Assembly: GCA_003520365.1 (NCBI GenBank)
Contig: DOUW01000355.1
Location: 1-12,910, forward strand
Length of the DNA: 12,910 nt
DNA from: Massilia sp.
GTDB lineage: Bacteria > Pseudomonadota > Gammaproteobacteria > Burkholderiales > Burkholderiaceae_D
Reading direction: 5' to 3'
Positions 1 through 6,642 of the stretch are shown here, one piece after another. A program made the translations under genes and the position numbers. The notes under the pieces were generated by a model, which saw only the letters and a program-made list of their open reading frames with translations, did no database searches and was not told where the DNA came from. Every line of letters starts with the position of its first letter. The stretch's first letter is position 1.

Positions 1-10
1 GGTTGAACCC

Positions 11-41
11 GGCCTGAACGCCCGCCGCGTGCGGGCAGGCC
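11..41 (-). terminator. GC-rich hairpin just after the ZorB-like gene
   Basis: A strong imperfect hairpin starts 3 bases past the stop codon of the ZorB-like gene. The inner stem is GCCCGC (20-25) with GCGGGC (31-36) around the loop CGCGT. The outer stem is GGCCT (11-15) with AGGCC (37-41), and a 4-base bulge (16-19) separates them. No U-run follows in the ten bases left on the minus strand, so this is not a textbook intrinsic terminator. It may end the operon, protect the mRNA 3' end, or separate the visible genes from another gene beyond base 1. Confidence 0.4.
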
Positions 42-44
42 GCT

Positions 45-737
45 TCAGCCGCGGCTGGCGCCGGCGACCGCTGTCAGGGACCGGGGCTCCTGCGCATCGT
101 CGGTTTCAATCAGAAACTGAACTTCCACCCGGCGATTCCTGGCGTCCGCGGGATCGATTCCGGGCAATAGGCGCGAATCGCCATATCCCGCCACCACGAC
201 GCGGCGCGCCACTACCTTGTCGAGCGTGCCGATCAGGGCGCTGCGCGCTTCCCGGGCGCGTGCGGCGGATAGCGTGTAATTGTCGTCGTAAACGGCACAG
301 AAGCGTTCCCGATCCTTGACCACGTCGCGTACCTGCACGTTGTCGGTATAGCCCTCGACCAGGATCCGTGCCGTCGGGTTATCGGCCAGGAAGCGGGCGA
401 TATCCGCCTGCACCTTCGCCACCTCGGCCTTCACCTCGAACTTGAGGCAGGCGCTGCCGCGCTCGAACACGCCATCGCGCAGGACCAGGCGATTGGTGTG
501 CGCATCGAAGCTCATCAAGCCGGCGGCGCCGCGCTTGCCGATCATCTCGCTGACGACTTGCGTCACCTTGGCCACCGCCTCGTCCTTGGTCCCCTTGGCC
601 TTGGCCAGCTCTTCCTGATAGCGCAACTCGCTCACGCCCTTCTGCAGGACAGCCACCACCAGCAACAGCATCACGACCGCCATCACCCCGGCCATCAGGT
701 CGGAAATGGCCACCCATTCGCTCGGTTTGTCTTTCAT
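45..737 (-). CDS. ZorB-like MotB/OmpA-type motor stator protein
   Basis: This 230-aa protein has the layout of a MotB/ZorB stator subunit. A short cytoplasmic N-terminus contains EW and then ISDLMAG, with Asp13 at the mouth of a single membrane helix (about 14-31); this is the position of the proton-carrying Asp in MotB and ZorB. A short helical linker (about 35-68) leads to an OmpA-like peptidoglycan-binding domain (about 75-212), with ILVEGYTDN (125-133), the helix YTLSAARA (154-161), and ARNRRVEVQFL (199-209), whose Asp and Arg contact diaminopimelate in this family. Cys97 and Cys147 both lie in the predicted periplasmic part and could form a disulfide. The AGGAAGG ribosome site sits 3 bases before the ATG, and the gene follows the ZorA-like gene by 12 bases. 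The known family role is to anchor a PMF-driven motor to the cell wall. The ZorB assignment rather than MotB rests on the short N-terminus, the DLMAG motif, the ZorA-like partner, and the absence of flagellar genes. Confidence 0.8.
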   Translation of the reverse strand: MKDKPSEWVAISDLMAGVMAVVMLLLVVAVLQKGVSELRYQEELAKAKGTKDEAVAKVTQVVSEMIGKRGAAGLMSFDAHTNRLVLRDGVFERGSACLKFEVKAEVAKVQADIARFLADNPTARILVEGYTDNVQVRDVVKDRERFCAVYDDNYTLSAARAREARSALIGTLDKVVARRVVVAGYGDSRLLPGIDPADARNRRVEVQFLIETDDAQEPRSLTAVAGASRG

Positions 738-749
738 GGTCCTTCCTGC

Positions 750-2279
750 TTACGCGATCGCGGACGCGGACGTGCCGGTGGGCGCCGGCGGCGTCTGCTG
801 CTCGGCCTGCATAGCCTGCAGCAAGGCGACGGTTGCGCGCTGGACTTGCACGATCTCGGGCAACGGCTGGAGTGAGTAGACGAGCATCTTCTGTTCATCG
901 AGCAGGCTTTGCAACGGCGCCAGGACAGACGGCAGTCCCTGCAATTCGGCCACGACCCGTTCCAGGCCTTCGGACGATTTTTTCGACGCCTCCGCGACTT
1001 TCTTGATTTGCGAAGTGGCGCTGCCGATCGATTCCAGGCCCTCCGTGATCGAGCTGGTCATTGCGTTGACAATGCCCGTCGTCTCGGCAATATTCTCGTT
1101 CAGTGCCCGGCTCGACGTCGTGAACGCGATCGAAGCCTTTTCCTGGATCTGGAGCGACTTCCCGATCGAACTCTTGACCTCGTTCATCGTTTCCCTCGTG
1201 TCCGCGGACAATTCGCCGAGCGCCGTCGAAATCTCGCGCGTTGCCGAGCCGAGCTGGGTGCTGCCACGCTCCAGGGTCTCGCTGGCCTGGGCACTCATGT
1301 CCTGGATCGCCTTGCCCAGGTCTCCGCGCACATTGTCGAGCACCTCGGTGAACTGGCTTTCGAAGGTCCTGATCGCGCCGACCAGCTGTTCCGCGCCGGA
1401 ACCGACCTTGCCGGCGCCGTCAGCCATGCGCTGCGCCGCCTGCTCCATGCCGGCGACGACGTGCTGCGTGCCTTCGGTGAACTCGACCATGGCGCTGCGG
1501 GTCGCCGCGGTTTCGCTGGCCACCGTGTCGAGGGCGTTGCGCAACCCCTGCGTGCTCCCATCCAGTGCGTGCAAGTGCTGCAGGGTTTGCAATTGCATGG
1601 TTTCGTTGCTCTTGATCAAGGCAACGAAATGCGGGCCGATGCCGTCGACGATGCCGGCAGCGGCACGGCCGATGTTGGCGAACAGCGCGTCCTCCCTGGC
1701 TTTTTCTGCCGCTGCCTGGGCGCGCTTGCGGTTTTCCAGCTCGGCCTTCACTTTGCCGATCACCCAGGCCAGGCGCTTTTCTTCGAAGCGCGTGACTTCG
1801 CTCCAGATCTTCAGTAACACGAAGCCGAGGATGCCCCAGGTCGAGGTCTTGAACTTCGTGCCCAGCCCTTGCAGCAGACCCAGCAGGTTTTGCATGCTGT
1901 CGGCGGCGGCGCCGGCGCTTGCCAGGTCGGCCTGACCCAGGATGCTCGATGCATGGTTCAGCGCCAGGCCCAACCCCAGGAAGGTGCCCAGCAGGCCGAC
2001 GACCAGCAGCATGCCGGGCATGATCTCGGCCAGCTTTTCCGGCGCCGTCGCGACGGCGTGCCAAAGATCGGTGACGCTGCCGTGCTCGATGTCCAGGTCG
2101 TCGGTCGTATCGTCGGGCGTGCCGCGGTTCCACTTGTGCTCCCACGATGCCGGACGCGCGGTGCGGTGCGCGCTAACGACCGTGAAGCCGGTCATGAACA
2201 GGATGATGGCAAAGAATGCCAGCTGCAGGCTGTCGCCGAATTGCGGCGTCAGGAAACTCAGGATCTCGCTCGGATTCAT
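750..2279 (-). CDS. ZorA-like MotA/TolQ/ExbB proton-channel protein with long helical tail
   Basis: This protein is 509 aa from the chosen start. Three membrane segments are visible at about 16-36, 84-107 and 139-158. The second carries GLLGTFLGLGLAL (95-107) and the third GLGTKFKTSTWGI (138-150), the two channel-lining motifs of the MotA/TolQ/ExbB superfamily in the form seen in ZorA. After about residue 165 comes a soluble tail of some 330 residues. It is almost free of Pro and Cys until about 450, rich in A/E/S/T/Q, and resembles a chemoreceptor coiled coil (for example ESIGSATSQIKKVAEASKK, 416-434). It ends in a low-complexity Pro/Thr/Ser stretch. The start was set at 2279 because ATG there overlaps the upstream TGA as ATGA and has GGAAG 7 bases before it. 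The longer frame to 2405 would add 42 charged residues lying entirely inside the previous gene. In Zorya, ZorA and ZorB form a 5:2 motor with a long intracellular tail. A similar role here is an inference. Confidence 0.8.
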   Translation of the reverse strand: MNPSEILSFLTPQFGDSLQLAFFAIILFMTGFTVVSAHRTARPASWEHKWNRGTPDDTTDDLDIEHGSVTDLWHAVATAPEKLAEIMPGMLLVVGLLGTFLGLGLALNHASSILGQADLASAGAAADSMQNLLGLLQGLGTKFKTSTWGILGFVLLKIWSEVTRFEEKRLAWVIGKVKAELENRKRAQAAAEKAREDALFANIGRAAAGIVDGIGPHFVALIKSNETMQLQTLQHLHALDGSTQGLRNALDTVASETAATRSAMVEFTEGTQHVVAGMEQAAQRMADGAGKVGSGAEQLVGAIRTFESQFTEVLDNVRGDLGKAIQDMSAQASETLERGSTQLGSATREISTALGELSADTRETMNEVKSSIGKSLQIQEKASIAFTTSSRALNENIAETTGIVNAMTSSITEGLESIGSATSQIKKVAEASKKSSEGLERVVAELQGLPSVLAPLQSLLDEQKMLVYSLQPLPEIVQVQRATVALLQAMQAEQQTPPAPTGTSASAIA

Positions 2280-3583
2280 GCGGTCACTTCCAGCAGGTCT
2301 TTCATGCGGTTTTTCGCCTCCTTGCGGAAGGCGTTCGCGAAGTCGTTCACCAAGGTCTTGTCCTCGCCGTCCAGCTCGCTGAACGGCAGATTCCTTTCGG
2401 CGCATTCGATCAGCAATTTGCCCACGCGTGGGCCGTCATCGAGCAGGAAGTCGCGCTCTTCTTCCTCGAGCTGCTCGGGTGTCTTTTCCAGCAACTGCAG
2501 GAAGCCCTCGGCGGCGCCGACGTAGCGCTGGATGTCGCGCTGGCTCTGCGCCAGCGCATCGAGACTGCGCTTGGCCTGCGGGACCTTGTGTTCGAGCTCG
2601 CTCAACATCGACGCTTCGTCGGCCGACAGTTCGCTCTGGATTTCTTTTGCCAGGCTGAGATTCTTGAGCAGCATGCTGTCCTTGGCGTGGGCGCGATTGT
2701 CCAGTTCCCACTGTTTTTCGAGCACTTCGGCACGCTTGGCCCAGGAGGCGACCAGCTCTTCGAAGACGAAGGGCTGCAGCGCCTTCCCATAGCGTTCGGT
2801 CAGCAGCCGGTCGAGGCGCGCAGCGGCTTGCGCGCTCAGTTCCGGGTTGTCCTTGATCAGGTCGGACGCGATACGCACCATGAACAAGTCGTCGGCGCTC
2901 AGGTCTTCCATGCTTTGCGCGGCGCGGAACGTCTTGTCCGCCATGTTCAACAGTTTTTGCGTGGCACGCAGACGCAGGTAGTGCTCGAAATCGACGGGGT
3001 CGGCATCGACAGCCTTGGCCATATCGGCCTTGGCGATCTCGAAATCGTTGATCGCGGACGCCAGCGCCACGTGGTGGCGCTGTTCTTCCGCTACCACTTC
3101 GCGCTCGGCGAACCGGAAGGTTTCCTGGTGCCGCTTCGCCAGATCCAGCTCCTCCTCGCCGAGCACGTCGGCGGCGGCCTGCTCCTGCATCTGGTCCTGC
3201 GCCGCCGTTTCGGCATCCTTGCGGGCCGCCTGCCAACGCTTTGCCAATTCGATGGACCACTTGATGGCGGCATCGATCTTCTTGGCGATCGGCGAGTTTT
3301 CGAAGGCGGTCAATGCACCGAGGGCCGTGTCGAGCGCGACCAGGGCCGTGCGCACCCAGGGGATGGGCATGGCTTTCGCCGCGTTCTGCAATGCCAGGCG
3401 AATCACACCGACATACGGCTTGACCGCCTGCCAGGCTTTCTTGACGCCGTCGACGAAACCCTCCGCCTTCTCGGCCATCCAGCCGATGGCCTTGCCCGCC
3501 CATTCCTTGGCGGTATTCAAGGCCGAGCTTGCAACACGCACCGCTGAACTGGCGAAACTCTTCAAGCTGCTAAACAAACCCAT
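2276..3583 (-). CDS. Unrecognised 435-aa helical protein, N-terminus amphipathic
   Basis: I do not recognise this family. The sequence looks almost wholly alpha-helical. Residues 1-120 form a string of Ala/Gly/Lys/Trp-rich amphipathic helices without a clear hydrophobic membrane span (LFSSLKSFASSAVRVASSAL near the start). That pattern can suit reversible membrane binding or helix packing against a partner. Residues 120-190 are a highly charged, Gln/Glu/Ala-rich coiled-coil-like stretch, followed by further charged helices to the end, with an acidic patch EEEERDF at about 373-379. There is a single Cys (394), no signal peptide, no nucleotide-binding motif and no visible catalytic motif. An AGGG ribosome site sits 7 bases before the ATG. 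The gene starts 35 bases after the AAA+ stop and shares ATGA with the ZorA-like gene, so its product is probably made in step with the motor. It could be an adaptor between the ATPase and the motor tail, a substrate of the ATPase, or the effector; the sequence does not decide. Confidence 0.7.
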   Translation of the reverse strand: MGLFSSLKSFASSAVRVASSALNTAKEWAGKAIGWMAEKAEGFVDGVKKAWQAVKPYVGVIRLALQNAAKAMPIPWVRTALVALDTALGALTAFENSPIAKKIDAAIKWSIELAKRWQAARKDAETAAQDQMQEQAAADVLGEEELDLAKRHQETFRFAEREVVAEEQRHHVALASAINDFEIAKADMAKAVDADPVDFEHYLRLRATQKLLNMADKTFRAAQSMEDLSADDLFMVRIASDLIKDNPELSAQAAARLDRLLTERYGKALQPFVFEELVASWAKRAEVLEKQWELDNRAHAKDSMLLKNLSLAKEIQSELSADEASMLSELEHKVPQAKRSLDALAQSQRDIQRYVGAAEGFLQLLEKTPEQLEEEERDFLLDDGPRVGKLLIECAERNLPFSELDGEDKTLVNDFANAFRKEAKNRMKDLLEVTA

Positions 3584-3618
3584 GTCATTTCCCTGTTTTG
3601 ATGTTATTAGTTAAAAAA

Positions 3619-4536
3619 TTATTCGGACAAGCCCAGCAGCCGCCGTCCGCCTTCGGCGCCGCCGTCATTGCTGGCGGCTTCGCGGCGCGCCTTGCCGACG
3701 TTGCGGTGCGCGGCACGGATATCGGCAATGGCGGTGTCGAGATGCTTCCAGTGCACTACCGGCGCATCCGGCGCCTCGACGATGGCGCGGGGGAATGCGG
3801 TGCGAAGAACGGTGCGGATCTCGCGCCCCGACAATCCTTCGGATGCCTGGGCGCAGCGGGCGATCAACAAGCCACGCTCTTCCGCCAGCGGAACGCCCGG
3901 TACCAGCATCCGTTCCCACAGCCCTTGCCGGCACGCGAGATCGGGAAGCTTGAATTCGATGTGATAGCGGATGCGGCTCACGAACGCGGTGTCGTAATTC
4001 CTGGCGAAATTGCTGGCAAAGACGACGATGCCTTCGAAACGCTCCAGCTCGATCAGCAACGTCGAACGCATGGCATTAATTTCGTTATCGATTCCCTGCG
4101 TCACCGACGACAGGCGTGCGCCCAGCAGGGTATCGGCTTCATCGAAAAACAGGACGGCGCCTTCGGCCGCTGCGCAGGCAAAAGCGGCGGAAATGTTTTT
4201 CGCCGTGTCGCCCACATATTTGCTTTCGATCTCGGCAATACCGATATGGATGTAAGAACGTTTCAGCGTCCCTGCGAGGGCTTCCGCAGCCAGCGTCTTT
4301 CCGGTTCCGGGTGGTCCGTAAAGGTTCAAGATCATGTTGCGGCCTGCCGGATCGACTGCGCCGAAACCCCAGTCCGAATAGATGGTCTTGTGGTGGCGCA
4401 GGGCGCCGATCGCCTCCTCGAACATGCGCCGGGTTTCTGCCGCCAGGATGACATCGTCCGCCAGCGTGATGCGCGGAGTGCGCAGTTCATAAGGCGGCGG
4501 CGTGAAACTGTTCTGTTGTTGAATTTCTTGGTTCAT
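3619..4536 (-). CDS. AAA+ ATPase (SpoVK/Vps4-type single AAA domain)
   Basis: This 305-aa single-domain AAA+ ATPase has all the elements of an active remodeller. It has Walker A GPPGTGKT (74-81), an aromatic pore loop KYVG (106-109) in a segment typical of classical AAA proteins, and Walker B AVLFFDEAD (127-135). Sensor 1 is FASN (173-176), candidate arginine fingers are R188 and R190 in VSRIRYHIEF, and sensor 2 is GLSGREIR (234-241). Only about 65 residues precede Walker A. There is no peptidase, membrane segment or substrate-recruiting N-domain, so a partner probably supplies specificity. The N-terminus MNQEIQQQNS is Gln-rich. ATG 4536 is the first possible start after an in-frame stop; the ribosome site in front is weak. 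It is the first gene of the four-gene operon. Known family role: hexamers that thread or disassemble proteins using ATP. Acting on the neighbouring helical protein or the ZorA-like tail is an inference. Confidence 0.85.
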   Translation of the reverse strand: MNQEIQQQNSFTPPPYELRTPRITLADDVILAAETRRMFEEAIGALRHHKTIYSDWGFGAVDPAGRNMILNLYGPPGTGKTLAAEALAGTLKRSYIHIGIAEIESKYVGDTAKNISAAFACAAAEGAVLFFDEADTLLGARLSSVTQGIDNEINAMRSTLLIELERFEGIVVFASNFARNYDTAFVSRIRYHIEFKLPDLACRQGLWERMLVPGVPLAEERGLLIARCAQASEGLSGREIRTVLRTAFPRAIVEAPDAPVVHWKHLDTAIADIRAAHRNVGKARREAASNDGGAEGGRRLLGLSE

Positions 4537-4937
4537 ATCCAGTTGAGTGGCAAGGAATGCGACGGGCGTTTGCGCGGCGCGCTTTCACGCTAATTCCGGA
4601 CTAGGCGGAACAATTGTCATCGACAAAACGCATCTGTTTCATGAAACGGAAATAAAATTTCCTTCTAGAAATTTTAATGCATTCACGGCGTTAATTGATG
4701 CATATCTTTTATTCCTACCTATTCATCGACTCAAAAAACCAACAAAATCTCGGTCGATAAAACACTGCGAAAGCATTTGTCGCAGGCGAAGGGATAATGC
4801 CGTAGCGTGCATCCAGAACAGGCGCGGCGCCGATGATGAAGTAATGAGACACGAGAAGCGGTCGACAAACGGTCCGCGTTCGGCGGCGCATGCGGGCAGC
4901 GGCCAGGCGGGGGCCACTCTTTTGCAGTGGGAGCGAC
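4537..4937. other. 401-bp intergenic region with A+T-rich core
   Basis: I see no credible gene here. A plus-strand frame from 4547 runs on antisense into the AI-2E gene and has no family resemblance. The bases 4621-4740 are about 33% G+C by hand count, well below the neighbouring coding DNA. This stretch is the only room for a promoter of the four-gene operon, whose first start codon is at 4536 on the minus strand. A weak minus-strand -10 candidate, TAAAAT, overlaps the right arm of the dyad near 4673-4678, with no good -35 at the right distance. The low G+C also fits a junction between acquired DNA and the core cytochrome oxidase block. Confidence 0.5.
4636..4676. promoter_or_regulatory. Paired perfect dyads, candidate operator
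   Basis: Two perfect inverted repeats lie side by side. The first is the 12-bp palindrome GTTTCATGAAAC at 4636-4647. The second has 9-bp arms, TAAAATTTC (4653-4661) and GAAATTTTA (4668-4676), around CTTCTA, and contains the smaller palindrome TTCTAGAA (4663-4670). Their centres are 23 bp apart, about two helical turns, and both present TTTC/GAAA half-sites. They lie 100-140 bases before the AAA+ start codon. Cooperative binding of a dimeric repressor is a reasonable reading. No regulator gene is visible in the window. Confidence 0.4.
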
Positions 4938-6017
4938 CTAGCGGCCGGCGACTTCCTCGTTATTCTGGCGCACGATGGGGTCGCGCGTTTCGGTCCACTC
5001 GCTCATCAGGGAGTAGCCCACCGCCAGCAGCACCGGGCCGATGAACATGCCGACGAAGCCGAAGGCGATCACGCCGCCCAGCACCCCGAGCAGGGTGAGC
5101 AGGAAAGGCAGGCTGGTGCCGCGGCTGATCAGCATCGGGCGCACGACGTTGTCGACGCCACTGATCAGGAAGGTGCCCCAGACCACCATGAAGATGCCCC
5201 AGCCGGTCTCGCCCTGGGAGAACAGCCACACCGCCGCGCTGCCCCAGACCAGCGGCGGGCCCACCGGGATCAACGACATCAGGAACACCAGCACCGACAG
5301 CAGCGGCACCGCCGGCACGCCGGCGACGAAGAAGCCGATCGCGGCCACCAGGGCCTGCGCCAGGGCGGTGCCGAGCAGGCCGTACATGACGCCGCGCACG
5401 GTCTGGCTGACGGTGTCGGACACCGAGTCGGCGCCCTCGCCCATCACCTTGGCCATGGCGACGGCGATCACGACGATCAGGGACTTGCCGTCGCGGTAGA
5501 GGAAGAAGCTGACAAAGGCCGCCAGGCTCATCTGCACGACGCCGGTGCCGAGCATCAGGCCGCCGGCCATCAGCCAGTGCCGCGCCGGCTCGAGCATGCG
5601 CTGGGCCAGAGCCAGCATCTCTTCGCGGCTGGCGACCAGCTGGCGCAGGTAGGTGTCGACGGTTTCGCCGAGAAAGGGCAAGTCCTTGACCCAGCTGGGC
5701 GGCAGCAGTTCGCCGTGCTCGAGCGCGTAGCGCATCTGGCCGAAGGTGGTGGCGACGTCGTCGGCCAGGTTGTAGGTAACGATCGCCAGCGGGATGATGA
5801 CCAGCAGGGTCAGCGACAGCGTCATCGTCAGCGCCGCCAGGGTGCGCCGGCCCTGCATCGCGGCCAGCAGGCGCAGGTACAAAGGCCAGGAAGAGATGAC
5901 GACGGCGGCGGCGAACAGGATCGCCGGCAGGAAGGGCTTCAGGACGTACAGGCAGCCCAGCGTGAGCAGGACGACGGTGGCGATGCGGGTGTAGTTTCTG
6001 CCTGGGCGTACGTCCAT
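4938..6017 (-). CDS. AI-2E family transporter (YdiK/TqsA-type permease)
   Basis: This 359-aa integral membrane protein has the AI-2E transporter family pattern (PF01594). Two N-terminal hydrophobic stretches (about 12-43 and 62-82) are followed by a soluble, partly amphipathic middle (about 85-145). A C-terminal half has several more spans, with the family landmarks SFFLYRDGK (170-178), PVGPPLVWG (251-259), the stretch NVVRPMLISRG (290-300) and the Gly-rich span at about 309-333 containing LGVLGGVIAFG. Length is normal for the family. AAGGA stands 4 bases before the ATG. Family members export small molecules or exchange ions; the name comes from one E. coli protein affecting AI-2, so the name is not evidence for quorum sensing here. 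It starts 35 bases after the SCO stop, with a palindrome in the gap that may control it. It has no clear link to either the oxidase genes or the four-gene operon. Confidence 0.88.
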   Translation of the reverse strand: MDVRPGRNYTRIATVVLLTLGCLYVLKPFLPAILFAAAVVISSWPLYLRLLAAMQGRRTLAALTMTLSLTLLVIIPLAIVTYNLADDVATTFGQMRYALEHGELLPPSWVKDLPFLGETVDTYLRQLVASREEMLALAQRMLEPARHWLMAGGLMLGTGVVQMSLAAFVSFFLYRDGKSLIVVIAVAMAKVMGEGADSVSDTVSQTVRGVMYGLLGTALAQALVAAIGFFVAGVPAVPLLSVLVFLMSLIPVGPPLVWGSAAVWLFSQGETGWGIFMVVWGTFLISGVDNVVRPMLISRGTSLPFLLTLLGVLGGVIAFGFVGMFIGPVLLAVGYSLMSEWTETRDPIVRQNNEEVAGR

Positions 6018-6032
6018 GCCGTCCTTGAAACG

Positions 6033-6048
6033 ATGGTGTTTACACCAT
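6033..6048. promoter_or_regulatory. 16-bp perfect palindrome in front of AI-2E gene
   Basis: ATGGTGT (6033-6039) and ACACCAT (6042-6048) form a perfect inverted repeat around TT. It sits in the 35-base gap between the SCO stop and the AI-2E start, 16 bases before that start codon. A two-base centre is too tight for an RNA hairpin loop and there is no U-run, so an operator for a dimeric regulator is more likely than a terminator. The TGGT...ACCA shape is like GntR-type operators, but the regulator is unknown. Confidence 0.35.
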
Positions 6049-6052
6049 TACA

Positions 6053-6640
6053 TCATAGCAGCTGGCGCAAGTCGTGGACAATCGGGGCCGGTCCGCCGCC
6101 GTGGCGGATGAACAGGCGCAGCTTGCCTTCCTTGTCGAAGACGTAGCTGCCGGCCGTGTGGTCGACCGTGTAGTTGTCGGCGCTGCTGCCTGGCACCTTA
6201 GCGACGAACACCTTGAATTCCTTGGCGGTCTGCGCCGTCTGTTCAAGCGTGCCGCGCAGGCCGATGAAGGACGGGTGGAAGGCCGGCACGTAGTGGGCCA
6301 GCACTTCCTGGGTATCGCGCTCCGGGTCGAGGGTGACGAACAGCACCTGCACGTCCTTGCTCGAGGGGCCGAGCTCCTTCATCACGGCGGCCATCTCGGC
6401 CATCGTGGTCGGGCAGACGTCGGGGCACTGGGTGTAGCCGAAGAACAGCACCACCAGCTTGCCGCGGAAATCGGCCAGGGTGCGCGGCTTGCCGGTATGG
6501 TCGGTCAGCGAGAAGCCCTTGGCGTAATCGAGCCCGGTCAGGTCGGTGTTCTGGAATACGGCGGGGCGCGACGACAGTTTGTCGCAGCCGGCGGCCAGCA
6601 GCGCGACGCCAAGCAGCGCCGCGGTCAGGAGTTTTTTCAT
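6053..6640 (-). CDS. SCO1/SenC-family copper chaperone lipoprotein
   Basis: This is a 195-aa SCO protein, the thioredoxin-fold copper chaperone that helps load the CuA site of cytochrome oxidase subunit II. The N-terminus MKKLLTAALLGVALLAAGC is a lipoprotein signal with lipobox LAAGC and Cys19 as the lipid-bearing residue, so it is anchored facing the periplasm. The copper ligands are present: C72PDVC76 and His161 in VDHTAGSYVFD. Core strands LVVLFFGYTQ (62-71) and VQVLFVTLDPERD (97-109) are typical. The start was placed at 6640, 2 bases after the ctaB stop. A longer in-frame reading to 7444 is only the antiparallel-frame shadow of ctaB. It completes the ctaA-ctaB-sco run. Confidence 0.93.
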   Translation of the reverse strand: MKKLLTAALLGVALLAAGCDKLSSRPAVFQNTDLTGLDYAKGFSLTDHTGKPRTLADFRGKLVVLFFGYTQCPDVCPTTMAEMAAVMKELGPSSKDVQVLFVTLDPERDTQEVLAHYVPAFHPSFIGLRGTLEQTAQTAKEFKVFVAKVPGSSADNYTVDHTAGSYVFDKEGKLRLFIRHGGGPAPIVHDLRQLL

Positions 6641-6642
6641 CG

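Noticed and set aside
45..2279. Flagellar MotA/MotB stator
   Set aside because: The channel subunit has three spans and a long coiled-coil tail, unlike MotA, and no flagellar or chemotaxis genes are near.
2280..2405. 42-residue N-terminal extension of the ZorA-like protein
   Set aside because: It lies wholly inside the upstream gene; the ATGA overlap at 2279 with a good ribosome site is a better start.
2216..3547. 443-aa plus-strand frame, and similar long plus-strand frames at 909-1817, 3598-4593, 4890-6146, 6658-7608 and 7653-8597
   Set aside because: They run antisense to well-supported genes, have His/Arg/Gln-rich low-complexity composition typical of GC-rich shadow frames, and show no family motifs.
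4914..4930. Small hairpin CCACT/AGTGG after the AI-2E gene
   Set aside because: Only a 5-bp stem with no U-run; not enough for a terminator call.
4547..5044. 165-aa plus-strand frame across the intergenic gap
   Set aside because: No recognisable motif, no ribosome site of note, and it runs antisense into the AI-2E gene.
4938..6017. Quorum-sensing (AI-2) exporter role
   Set aside because: The family name is historical; nothing else in the window relates to AI-2 synthesis or sensing.
6030..6050. TyrR box (TGTAAA-N6-TTTACA) in front of the AI-2E gene
   Set aside because: Only one half-site is present; the second half does not match at the required spacing.
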